This document shows, one piece after another, positions 9,508 through 17,969 of a DNA stretch of 64,000 bases. Position numbers and translations under genes: made by a program. The DNA is from JAAXXJ01 sp964412455. Lineage in GTDB: Bacteria > Nitrospirota > UBA9217. The stretch lies in contig CAYPOT010000007.1 of assembly GCA_964412455.1 (NCBI GenBank), positions 1 to 64,000 of the forward strand, given 5' to 3'. The notes beneath the pieces were generated by a model that saw only the letters and a program-made list of their open reading frames with translations, ran no database searches and was not told the DNA's origin. Position 1 is the stretch's first letter, and each line of letters begins with the position of its first letter.

Positions 9508-12237
9508 ATGTCTTTGAATGAGCTATCAAAATCCTATGAGCCGAAATCGGTCGAAGAGACCTGGTACGACTTCTGGCTTCAGAAGAAGTATTTTCATGCA
9601 GATGAGAACGCGACAAGCCCGCATTATTCCATCGTTATCCCGCCGCCCAATGTCACCGGACAGCTCCACATCGGCCACGCGCTGAACGCCACGCTCCAGG
9701 ACATCCTTGCCCGGTGGATGCGCATGTCCGGCAGGAACACGCTCTGGGTCCCCGGCACGGACCACGCCGGCATCGCGACACAGAATGTGGTGGAGCGCAT
9801 GCTTGCGAGGGAGAACATCGACCGTCACGCGATGGGACGGGAGAAATTCATCGAGAACGTCTGGGTGTGGAAAAAGGAATACGGCGGACGGATCATCGGC
9901 CAGCTCAAGCGGCTCGGCGCGTCCTGCGACTGGGACCGCGAACGGTTCACCATGGATGAAGGGCTTTCAAAGGCGGTCCGGGAGGTCTTTGTCCGTCTCC
10001 ATGAAGAAGGGCTCATCTACCGCGGCGAGCGTCTCATCAACTGGTGCCCCCGCTGCCACACGGCGCTTTCCGATATCGAAGTGGAGCACGAGGATGAAAA
10101 AGGCAAGCTCTATCATATCTCCTACCCGCTGAGTCATGATCATTCGGTCCGCCTTACCGTTGCTACCACGCGGCCTGAGACCATGCTGGGCGATACAGCA
10201 GTTGCCGTGCATCCGCTGGACCCCCGCTACAAGGACTTGATCGGCAGGACCGTTGATCTTCCGCTCACGACCAGAAAGATCCCCATCGTGGGCGACTCCA
10301 TCCTTGTTGATCTTGAGTTCGGCACCGGGGCCGTGAAGGTCACGCCTGCCCACGACTTTAATGATTATGAGGCCGGTTTGCGGCAGGACCCAGAGCTCCT
10401 CCGGATAAAGATGCTGAATGACAAAGCCGAGATTCTGACCGACATCCCGGACGTGCTTCCCGAGGTGCTCCGCCAGATCGCCGGCAAGCCCACCAAAAAA
10501 GTGCGCGGGATGGTCGTGGAACTGCTCAAGGAACAGGGGTATCTCGGCAAGACGGACGATCACAGCCATTCCATCGGCAAGTGTTATCGATGCAAGACCA
10601 TTGTGGAGCCGTATCTCTCTCCCCAGTGGTTCGTCAAGACGAAGCCCCTGGCGGAGCCCGCCATCAAGGCTGTTGAGGACGGTACGATCACGTTCTACCC
10701 CAAAGGCTGGGAAAACACCTACTTTGACTGGATGCGGAACATCAAGGACTGGTGCATATCGCGCCAGATCTGGTGGGGCCACCGCATTCCGGCATGGTAC
10801 TGCGATGATTGCGCCGCTATCACTGTCAGCCGTACCGATGCCGTCTCCTGCTCGGCGTGCGGAAGCACGAACATCCGGCAGGAGACAGACGTGCTCGACA
10901 CATGGTTCTCATCCGCCCTCTGGCCCTTTTCCACGCTTGGCTGGCCGGAGAAGACCAGGGAGCTATCGACGTACTATCCCACGTCCGTGCTCGTCACGAG
11001 CTTTGACATCATCTTTTTCTGGGTGGCGCGGATGATCATGATGGGCCTCCACTTCATGAAGGAGGCCCCTTTCAAGGACGTCTATATCCACGCGCTGGTC
11101 CGCGACGCCGAAGGTCAGAAGATGAGCAAGTCAAAGGGAAATGTCATCGACCCGCTGGAGATGACCGAACAGTTCGGCACCGACGCGTTCCGGTTCACGT
11201 TAACGGCCTTTGCCGCCCAGGGCCGCGACATCAAGATGTCGGCTGAGCGCATCGAGGGTTATCGGAACTTCGCGAACAAGATATGGAATGCGAGCCGATT
11301 TGTGATGATGAACCTTGAAGAGGGGTTCGTCCTGAACAGCGAGATCGTGGTGAAAGAATCGTCGCTCGCGGACCGCTGGATCGTGTCTCGCCTGAACGCA
11401 GTTATCAAGGAAGTGCAGAGCGCTTTGACCGAATACCGTTTCAATGATGCAGCATCAAGCCTGTACCAGTTCATCTGGCACGAGTACTGCGACTGGTACG
11501 TCGAGCTTTCCAAACCGGCATTGAAGGATGAAGATCCGATCAAGAAAAAGGCGGCACAGACGACGCTGGTCATGACGCTGGAAACGGCGTTACGCCTGCT
11601 CCATCCGATCATGCCGTTCATTACGGAAGAGATCTGGCAGAAGCTTCCCGAGGGAGTGCGGAGTGCGGAGTGCGGAATGCGGAGTGGAAAAGCGGTAATG
11701 CCCTGCGAATCGATCATGATTTCATCCTTTCCCACGTCGGACGACAAGTATATCGACGAGGCCATTGAACGGTCCATGCGCCTGCCTATGGACGCGATCC
11801 TTTCCATCAGGAATATCCGTGGCGAGATGAACATATCGCCGCGAGAGAGGATCAGGACGGACATCCGTGCCGAGAATGCGGAGATTGTGAAGAACTTTGA
11901 ACAAACAGCCGGATACGTGACGTCCTTAGCGGGGCTGTCGCACCTGGCGATAGCCCTTGATACAAGCAAGCCGGAGGGGTCGTCAACAGGCACGATCCGC
12001 GGCGCCGAGATCTATGTCACCTCGGACCAGGTCATTGATAAAGACGCAGAACGCGGCAGGATCATGAAAGAAATAGCAAAGCTCTCCAAAGATATCGAAG
12101 TGTTCTCCAAAAAACTTTCTAATAAGAACTTCGTTGAGAAAGCGCCAAAGGAAGTTGTTGAAAAGGATACAGCAAAGCTCGAAGAGTTTAAGGCAACGCG
12201 CAACAAGCTGGAGCAGAGCCTGAAGCTGCTGGGGTAA
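9508..12237 (+). CDS. valS: valyl-tRNA synthetase
   Basis: A 909-aa class Ia synthetase charging tRNA-Val in the cytoplasm. The catalytic motifs are the HIGH signature as LHIGHALN near residue 50 and the KMSKS signature as GQKMSKSKG near residue 540. An editing domain with TTRPETMLGDTA lies between them. The anticodon-binding domain and a C-terminal coiled coil end the protein (EIAKLSKDIEVFSKKL). I took the ATG at 9508; an in-frame TTG is the codon before it. AAGGAG lies 7 nt upstream of the ATG. Oddity: a heptad DNA repeat at 11654-11688 is read in frame as RSAECGMRSG inside the anticodon-binding domain. Confidence 0.95.
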   Translation: MSLNELSKSYEPKSVEETWYDFWLQKKYFHADENATSPHYSIVIPPPNVTGQLHIGHALNATLQDILARWMRMSGRNTLWVPGTDHAGIATQNVVERMLARENIDRHAMGREKFIENVWVWKKEYGGRIIGQLKRLGASCDWDRERFTMDEGLSKAVREVFVRLHEEGLIYRGERLINWCPRCHTALSDIEVEHEDEKGKLYHISYPLSHDHSVRLTVATTRPETMLGDTAVAVHPLDPRYKDLIGRTVDLPLTTRKIPIVGDSILVDLEFGTGAVKVTPAHDFNDYEAGLRQDPELLRIKMLNDKAEILTDIPDVLPEVLRQIAGKPTKKVRGMVVELLKEQGYLGKTDDHSHSIGKCYRCKTIVEPYLSPQWFVKTKPLAEPAIKAVEDGTITFYPKGWENTYFDWMRNIKDWCISRQIWWGHRIPAWYCDDCAAITVSRTDAVSCSACGSTNIRQETDVLDTWFSSALWPFSTLGWPEKTRELSTYYPTSVLVTSFDIIFFWVARMIMMGLHFMKEAPFKDVYIHALVRDAEGQKMSKSKGNVIDPLEMTEQFGTDAFRFTLTAFAAQGRDIKMSAERIEGYRNFANKIWNASRFVMMNLEEGFVLNSEIVVKESSLADRWIVSRLNAVIKEVQSALTEYRFNDAASSLYQFIWHEYCDWYVELSKPALKDEDPIKKKAAQTTLVMTLETALRLLHPIMPFITEEIWQKLPEGVRSAECGMRSGKAVMPCESIMISSFPTSDDKYIDEAIERSMRLPMDAILSIRNIRGEMNISPRERIRTDIRAENAEIVKNFEQTAGYVTSLAGLSHLAIALDTSKPEGSSTGTIRGAEIYVTSDQVIDKDAERGRIMKEIAKLSKDIEVFSKKLSNKNFVEKAPKEVVEKDTAKLEEFKATRNKLEQSLKLLG
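11654..11688. repeat. 7-bp tandem repeat inside valS
   Basis: GAGTGCG three times, then GAATGCG and GAGTGGA, uninterrupted. It lies within the coding frame of valS. Similar purine-rich heptads occur between genes at 23696 and 40441. Confidence 0.85.
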
Positions 12238-12266
12238 GAAATGTGTAAGCAGGCAGGGAGGTTGAA

Positions 12267-12596
12267 ATGGAAAATAAAGACAGGCAGATCGTCGAGGATT
12301 TGAAGAAACGGCTTCCTCCGGAAGTGAAGCAGCGCATAAGAAAGCTGATTGTATTCGGTTCGCGCGCAACGGACCGCGCAACGGAAGAGTCCGATCTTGA
12401 TATAATCGCGCTGGTAGACGTGAAAACGCCGGACATTGAAAACGTCCTGGACGACGCGGCCTACCGCGTCATGTGGGACCGTGATTTCAAGCCGATCATA
12501 TCGCTGAAGGTCATTGCGGAAGCGCAGTTCAAAGGCGCACTGGATAAGGGTTACTCCTTCTATAAACACGTGGAGAAGGAGGGTGTGGCCGTATGA
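12267..12596 (+). CDS. MNT-type minimal nucleotidyltransferase (antitoxin of a HEPN-MNT module)
   Basis: A 109-aa polymerase-beta-fold nucleotidyltransferase. The signature is GSRATDRATEESDLDIIAL: the G-S pair followed by the D-x-D metal ligands. In the HEPN-MNT family the MNT protein is known to neutralise its HEPN RNase partner, in studied cases by adenylylating it. The partner gene should follow, and its first codons do, overlapping as ATGA at 12593, but that gene is cut short. This antitoxin is therefore probably orphaned. Confidence 0.8.
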   Translation: MENKDRQIVEDLKKRLPPEVKQRIRKLIVFGSRATDRATEESDLDIIALVDVKTPDIENVLDDAAYRVMWDRDFKPIISLKVIAEAQFKGALDKGYSFYKHVEKEGVAV

Positions 12597-12673
12597 ACGA
12601 GGAGATCAGCAGGCTTCTTGAGAAGGCGGACCATTATCATATTGGATTTTCAGCGAAAGCAATTTGCACTTGA
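12593..12673 (+). pseudogene. truncated HEPN-domain toxin gene, 5' end only
   Basis: The ATG overlaps the MNT stop codon and opens a 26-codon frame (MNEEISRLLEKADHYHIGF, then a short unrelated tail). The opening matches the first helix of HEPN partners of MNT proteins, which are usually 110-140 residues. After about 18 codons the similarity stops and a REP-like hairpin sequence begins, so the gene was broken by the insertion or deletion that brought in the Druantia-like operon. Confidence 0.6.
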
Positions 12674-12735
12674 CAGGGGGATCATAGGATGTCCCCCAAG
12701 ATTCCCCAAGATATTTCGTCCCCCAAGATATTTAA
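12674..12735. repeat. REP-like hairpin and CCCCAAGAT repeats at the left edge of the Druantia-like operon
   Basis: GGGGGA...TCCCCC inverted repeat around 12675-12697, followed by three copies of a CCCCAAGAT unit, the last two as CCCCAAGATATTT. Sequences of this style are often found beside REP-associated (Y1) transposase loci, but no transposase gene is in the window. It marks the junction between the broken HEPN gene and druA. Confidence 0.55.
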
Positions 12736-12750
12736 AAGGATGCTATTTAC

Positions 12751-13929
12751 GTGAAACGTAAGATTCATGCTATTGATAAGCGAGGGAAAGTGCTGTCCAA
12801 AAAGGAGATGAAGAGAAGACTCATCACTTCCCTACAAGAACAAGGCTACTTCATCAATAACAATATCATATCCCTGCGTTGTGGCTCAACTAAGGATGAC
12901 TTCCGAGCAGTCCAACAACACGCGACTAAGAAAATAATTGAAAAAAATGAAAAGGCACTTCGTCCATACGAGAACAAACTTATCACCTACATTGCAGACG
13001 GTTCTGAAATAGTGCCAGATAAGATAGAGCCAGAACTTATCTGTGTTCGCCCGAGATCAGAGCACGAGCGACTTTTTAGATATGCCGCCACGCATTGGAG
13101 CATCCCGATTTCCTCCGGATATGGTAGACGGATGCGTTTCCTTCTAATGGACAAGAGCAATGGGAAACTAATCGGTATTTTCGCCTTGGGAGATCCCGTA
13201 TTCGGGCTGAAGGATCGAGATGCATGGATTGGATGGGATTCTGTGAATCGTCGGAATAGGCTGTACCACGTTCTGGACGCATATATCCTTGGTGCAGTCC
13301 CCCCCTATTCTCAATTGCTCTGTGGGAAGATGATTGCCCTCGCAACCCTTAGCAATGAGGTCAGGAAACAATTCAACAAAAAATACGCAAAGAACAGGCC
13401 ACTCATAAGTAGGAAGAAAAAGCCGCCGATACTCGCGCTGATAACGACGACGTCGGCGCTTGGCAGGTCGTCCATCTATAACCGTATCAAGGTCAATGGC
13501 ACTACATATTGGAATAAGATTGGATTCACACAGGGAAGTGGTGAGTTCCACTTCTCCAACGGAATTTATAACGATCTTAGAGCTTTTGTTGTCCACCATT
13601 GCGATCCTACTATGCGTCATAAGAATTGGGGAAACGGTTTCCGAAATAAACGGGAAATCGTGACCAAATGTCTACATGTATTGGGCTTACCAAAAGCCTT
13701 CGGGCGTCACGGAATTCAGCGAGAAATATTTGCAGCCCCCCTCGGGCAAAAAACAAAAGAGTTTCTTTGTGGTGAAAATAAGCAAGTCCGATTTTATGAT
13801 TGGCCTCTTGATAAACTGTTTGCGATGTTTAAACACAGATGGCTATTGCCGCGCTCTGAAAGGGAGACAACGTGGCGAGAATTCCGTAGGGAGTCTTACC
13901 TCATTTGGGAGGATCCCTCGAACAAATAA
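12751..13929 (+). CDS. druA: Druantia protein DruA (DUF4338)
   Basis: A 392-aa protein with a DUF4338 domain, the family that defines DruA of the type I Druantia anti-phage system. Diagnostic stretches are YGRRMRFLLMDKSNGKLIGI, ALGDPVFGLKDRDAWIGW and AVPPYSQLLCGKMIALA. The biochemical role of DruA is not settled. The start is GTG at 12751 with AAAAGGA upstream; an ATG at 12739 runs into a stop at once. It is the first gene of a four-gene run on the same strand, more AT-rich than valS. Confidence 0.85.
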   Translation: MKRKIHAIDKRGKVLSKKEMKRRLITSLQEQGYFINNNIISLRCGSTKDDFRAVQQHATKKIIEKNEKALRPYENKLITYIADGSEIVPDKIEPELICVRPRSEHERLFRYAATHWSIPISSGYGRRMRFLLMDKSNGKLIGIFALGDPVFGLKDRDAWIGWDSVNRRNRLYHVLDAYILGAVPPYSQLLCGKMIALATLSNEVRKQFNKKYAKNRPLISRKKKPPILALITTTSALGRSSIYNRIKVNGTTYWNKIGFTQGSGEFHFSNGIYNDLRAFVVHHCDPTMRHKNWGNGFRNKREIVTKCLHVLGLPKAFGRHGIQREIFAAPLGQKTKEFLCGENKQVRFYDWPLDKLFAMFKHRWLLPRSERETTWREFRRESYLIWEDPSNK

Positions 13930-13947
13930 AAGTACCCAGGTACCCCC

Positions 13948-16866
13948 ATGAGCCTTGACCAGTGGCAGAAAAAACTTGAGGAACAGTTTAAACTCTTGTA
14001 CGAGGTTCGCAAGGAAACCTCGAGCAAGAATCCCGTCTTTGCTCTTGAACATGGGCTGAACACTTCTGACATAGAACACCTCAAAGCGGATGTACGTGCT
14101 CATATAGCTTTACAGGAGCCACTCGATAGTCACTGGCTTCCCTGGGTCGTCTATGCAGCCGAAATTGGTTATGGATATGACGGACACGAATACTGGCAGA
14201 CCTTCGAGTCCAACACGAGCGGTTGGGTCCGGCTCGGCTACCCTTATAGGGGCTGGATCAGAAAGGGCTTTCTTAAATTTCGGGATCAATTTCACGGCGC
14301 GGAGCCATCTGGTCCTTGGGCGAAGCACTTTAAGTACATTTGCTGGCCAATTAGGCACGCTATTCTACCCCGCGACTTACAACATCAGCTTGCTAAAGCT
14401 CTGTTCGATCTGCGGCTTTTCTTTCGGGAGGAGCTCTTTGAATCTCCATCACTACTTGGGAACTTTATCTCGGCGCATTGCAGAATAGGAACAAAGCGTT
14501 TTCTGCAACTGATGGAAGATCCTGCCCTAGTCGGGCAGATCTCTTTTGCGCTCCTCTTACATAAGGAAAAGATTTCAGAAGATTTACTGTTAAAGGAGAC
14601 ACAGGCACGCATCGTAGCCGATCTTAGTAGGGAGCAACGGGAACGACAATGGCTTGAAAACGCTCAGCGACACGCTGTTACAAAACATGAGGGGCTGCGG
14701 AGGTATGCGTATAAGGGAGAGAGTACCATCCCTCGCGGCAGGTCTCCGAGGCTTGACGATGAGCTACTTCGGATCGAGAATACGCCCCGACTATTTATCC
14801 GCCCCGAGTCGTCAATGCCGGGTTGGGAGGTCAAACTTGAACTTCAAGACTTAACTTCCCTTGTTACGAGGTTTCCCGATCTTCGCCCAATTATTGCAGA
14901 GAACTATTCCTATGTCGTTGGTACGAGTGGCTCTTCGCAAGCAAGGGGAATATTTCTGCGTCCTGGCCCTCACTCGTTTACACTGGTTCGGTGGCCTTCC
15001 AGCAACGAGATTCTCATAAGTTTCGTAAGCGCACCCGAGAAACTAAACGCCTTCCTGAGATTGGAACATCTGTTCCCACCCGGTAACGTCCACCTGTTCA
15101 ATATTTCTTCGGAAAAGATTGCTTATGAAATTCGCGGAAGGAATATCCGTCCTGGTGAGAAGTACGTCGTGTTGAGCGCGTCGCCGATTCCGCATGACGG
15201 TGTGATTTTTAAGCCCTTCAACATCAATTGCGACGGCATCTATTCAGCCTATCTTGAAACTCCTGGCGAAATAACCTCCTATATTGAAGAGGCAGCTAAA
15301 GCTGTTGGTCTAAGTTGTACTAAGAGCTTACGGGTTTGGCCAGTAGGTTTGCCAGCCAAGGAATGGGATGGGGAAGGTTATGGTGTCTGGGTTGAAGGAG
15401 ATAGCATCCGCGTCGGATTGAGGGCGGGCTATGAATTGCGCGGTGTTGAGGTCAGTATCAACGATGATTTTCCGTCCTTCTTCGAAATACAATCTTCGAG
15501 CGAAGGGCCTGTGTTCCTATATCTTTCTCCTCTGCCGGTTGGAGAGAATATTGTCGAGATTAAAGCGGTTGCAAAACATCAGCCTCATGATGATCTTGTT
15601 GGATATATAACGGTTGTCATAAAAGAACCTCAGGTTTGGGATATCAAGACTGCCAATCAAGGGGCTCTGCGAGGATATGTTGACCCTGAGAACCCTTCCT
15701 TAGAGGAAATATGGGCAAACGACATTAATTTCGCACTTGTTGGTCCGGCGGGACGTCCCCTTAAGTGCAGGTTTCGGCTACTTGATAAATTGAACGCGAA
15801 GGTTATCAGAGAAAAACAAATATTAGGCATGACACTGCCGATCTACGGGCAACAGTGGCGGAACGAATTTTCCACTAAGATTAAGAAAGATACTTCGATG
15901 CAAGAAGCCTACGAAGTGGCCTATTTTGGTGAGATCATCGTCGATGCTGAAGAGGTAGGCTATTTCACGATCAAAGGCGAGCGGAGGTCTACACCTATAC
16001 GATGGATTATTCAGACGAGTGGACACCATAAAAGACTTCAATATATCAACGAAACGGCGGACGACAACCTAGAAATTGAGAGGTACAAATTTTCGACACC
16101 GGATGTGCTCTCAAGTATTGATAAGAGATCCCTAGGCCAAGCATTGGAAGATACCGAAGGAGGGTTGTTCCTTATCCAAAACAGAGAGGGGTTCAGAGAC
16201 ACTATCGTTGTTACCGCCAGTGGTCGAGCCATGGGACTGGGAGACATGAAGGTATTCCCAAAATTACATAATGCCTATGAAGGGGATACAGGAATTGAGC
16301 AATTGATCTCGCTGTATGGCCTGTGGGCGAAGAGTAAGACGTCTGGAAGTTTATTTGCAGAACTGTGGCGAACCCAGGTTCTGAAAAGTATCGCGAGCAA
16401 AATCTCCGCGGACATCGGTGGAGCGAGATGGGCGACAGCTGAGCGAAACTACCTTGAACGGGACGACGAGCGCAACTTCATAGGTCTCAAAACATGCATT
16501 TCAGATAGACCAGGCGAACGCTATATCGGGGTTAAATTGGAGGGAGAGGCTAAGAGGCTGTCTCAGGTATCGATGAGGGAGAGAGTAATTTTTTTTGGAG
16601 ACCTATTTAAAAATTTCCTTCGTATTAGTGAAAAAATACCCGATGCTGATAGTCCTTGGCCTGATCCAGAATTTGTCCTCAAATTATCCAGTGCACCACA
16701 CACCCTGTTGATGTGGGACCAAGAAAAAACACGGGCTTTCATTTCGTTCCTGCGTAAATTCCCCATGATGTCGCGAGCAAGCCGATATTTAGTCATAGCT
16801 GTGGAGCGTTACTGTGCAACCGACCCTAATTGGGAGGGATGTTGTCATAACGGATGGAGATGGTAA
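13948..16866 (+). CDS. large Druantia-associated protein in the DruB/DruC position
   Basis: A 972-aa protein with no domain I can name. The N-terminal 250 residues hold an aromatic motif (WVVYAAEIGYGYDGHEYW) and look helical; residues about 290-560 look beta-rich, with Pro/Gly-separated strands suggestive of Ig-like or sandwich modules; the C-terminal third is mixed. It starts 18 bp after druA and overlaps the next gene by 13 bp, so it is part of the operon. Canonical type I Druantia has two genes, druB and druC, at this place. A B-C fusion, or a variant that replaces both, are the two readings; I cannot decide between them from sequence alone. Confidence 0.6.
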   Translation: MSLDQWQKKLEEQFKLLYEVRKETSSKNPVFALEHGLNTSDIEHLKADVRAHIALQEPLDSHWLPWVVYAAEIGYGYDGHEYWQTFESNTSGWVRLGYPYRGWIRKGFLKFRDQFHGAEPSGPWAKHFKYICWPIRHAILPRDLQHQLAKALFDLRLFFREELFESPSLLGNFISAHCRIGTKRFLQLMEDPALVGQISFALLLHKEKISEDLLLKETQARIVADLSREQRERQWLENAQRHAVTKHEGLRRYAYKGESTIPRGRSPRLDDELLRIENTPRLFIRPESSMPGWEVKLELQDLTSLVTRFPDLRPIIAENYSYVVGTSGSSQARGIFLRPGPHSFTLVRWPSSNEILISFVSAPEKLNAFLRLEHLFPPGNVHLFNISSEKIAYEIRGRNIRPGEKYVVLSASPIPHDGVIFKPFNINCDGIYSAYLETPGEITSYIEEAAKAVGLSCTKSLRVWPVGLPAKEWDGEGYGVWVEGDSIRVGLRAGYELRGVEVSINDDFPSFFEIQSSSEGPVFLYLSPLPVGENIVEIKAVAKHQPHDDLVGYITVVIKEPQVWDIKTANQGALRGYVDPENPSLEEIWANDINFALVGPAGRPLKCRFRLLDKLNAKVIREKQILGMTLPIYGQQWRNEFSTKIKKDTSMQEAYEVAYFGEIIVDAEEVGYFTIKGERRSTPIRWIIQTSGHHKRLQYINETADDNLEIERYKFSTPDVLSSIDKRSLGQALEDTEGGLFLIQNREGFRDTIVVTASGRAMGLGDMKVFPKLHNAYEGDTGIEQLISLYGLWAKSKTSGSLFAELWRTQVLKSIASKISADIGGARWATAERNYLERDDERNFIGLKTCISDRPGERYIGVKLEGEAKRLSQVSMRERVIFFGDLFKNFLRISEKIPDADSPWPDPEFVLKLSSAPHTLLMWDQEKTRAFISFLRKFPMMSRASRYLVIAVERYCATDPNWEGCCHNGWRW

Positions 16867-17954
16867 TGAAGCTGATATCCGTCAATGATGTAGTCCGAGA
16901 TTTTATCAGAGAGGTCGGATGTGATCCTGAGAGCCTAGGCATTGACTCAGTAGAGGTGTTGTCATCTCTAGTTCGTCGGGCTGCTGGACTGCTGTGTCCC
17001 TGCACTAAGAAAATGCTACTCAAAAACATTACGCTGAGTCTTGATGGTGTTGCATCCAAGCCTGAAGCCATAAGGGACGCTGTCGATGAAACAGTTGAAT
17101 TGCTTGTAGCACACGGCGATTTATTAGAACATAGCGACAGCACAGTGGACTCACCTCGAAGAAGTGAAGTCGTCATCAGTAGGGCTCCCTTATCGTTCGT
17201 CAAACGACAAAGTGGAGCCTGCGTAATCCTCGGCGTGGCACCTGATGATAGGCTTTTTTTGCCAGATGCCATTCAGGAGAAAATCCAGTATAACAACTTC
17301 AACCGAGTGATCCCGGCTGATGCTGCTCCGAATCTCGCAGAGCAGCTGACGGATATCGGACTCATCGAACTACCTTATGAGGCCTGGTCTAAATTTCCTA
17401 ACGTCCTATCTCCGGATAGACACATTGACGAAATAGATCGCAACTTGGCTTCATCGCTGGCTCATGACACTGATAATATCGATGGGCTTAGAATCTTGGA
17501 TCCTTCAACTCCTGTTGAATTCTATCCAGCTCGATGGGTTATACCAAAGGAAAAGACAGGGCAATTTATTGGGCGTCGTCCTCAGGCTTATGGTGCTGAC
17601 CTTTGGTGCTATGTGCATCTGGTTCAAGGGCGACCAAAGCGTTTTATAGATCTACCGCTACTAGGTAGTCGGTGGCGAGGGTGCGACGAAGCTTGGCATC
17701 TTCAGGCGGCCATCGACGCGATCTCTGGGAATCCTCAGCAATATGGGGTGCGAGAGGGTGCGCAGGACTACAAGATAGTTGACCTATACTCGCCAATCCC
17801 TAGCTGGATACAACGCCGGTGGGTCATGGTCGGTGTGTCAATTCCCCGCGAGCGATGTCTACTCTCCTTCAGGTTTCACTCCACAGAAATTGACGAGGAG
17901 ATTAAGTTTGCGAAAGAACATCTCTGGTTGACCGAGAGAACGAGAAAAGGATGA
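16854..17954 (+). CDS. Druantia-associated protein in the DruD position
   Basis: A 366-aa protein without a recognised domain. It has a helical N-terminal part (residues 1-85) and a mixed C-terminal part with Trp-rich stretches (RPKRFIDLPLLGSRWRGCDE, CDEAWHLQAAIDAI). The start overlaps the previous gene by 13 bp (ATGGAGATGGTAATGAAG offers three ATGs; 16854 is the first). It directly precedes druE, which has its own strong ribosome site. By position and size it corresponds to druD of type I systems; this is inference from gene order, not from recognised similarity. Confidence 0.5.
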   Translation: MEMVMKLISVNDVVRDFIREVGCDPESLGIDSVEVLSSLVRRAAGLLCPCTKKMLLKNITLSLDGVASKPEAIRDAVDETVELLVAHGDLLEHSDSTVDSPRRSEVVISRAPLSFVKRQSGACVILGVAPDDRLFLPDAIQEKIQYNNFNRVIPADAAPNLAEQLTDIGLIELPYEAWSKFPNVLSPDRHIDEIDRNLASSLAHDTDNIDGLRILDPSTPVEFYPARWVIPKEKTGQFIGRRPQAYGADLWCYVHLVQGRPKRFIDLPLLGSRWRGCDEAWHLQAAIDAISGNPQQYGVREGAQDYKIVDLYSPIPSWIQRRWVMVGVSIPRERCLLSFRFHSTEIDEEIKFAKEHLWLTERTRKG

Positions 17955-17969
17955 TTTGGAGGGGTTAAA

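Noticed and set aside
12674..12735. CRISPR-like repeats
   Set aside because: Only three short direct repeats of irregular spacing; no array and no cas gene in the window.
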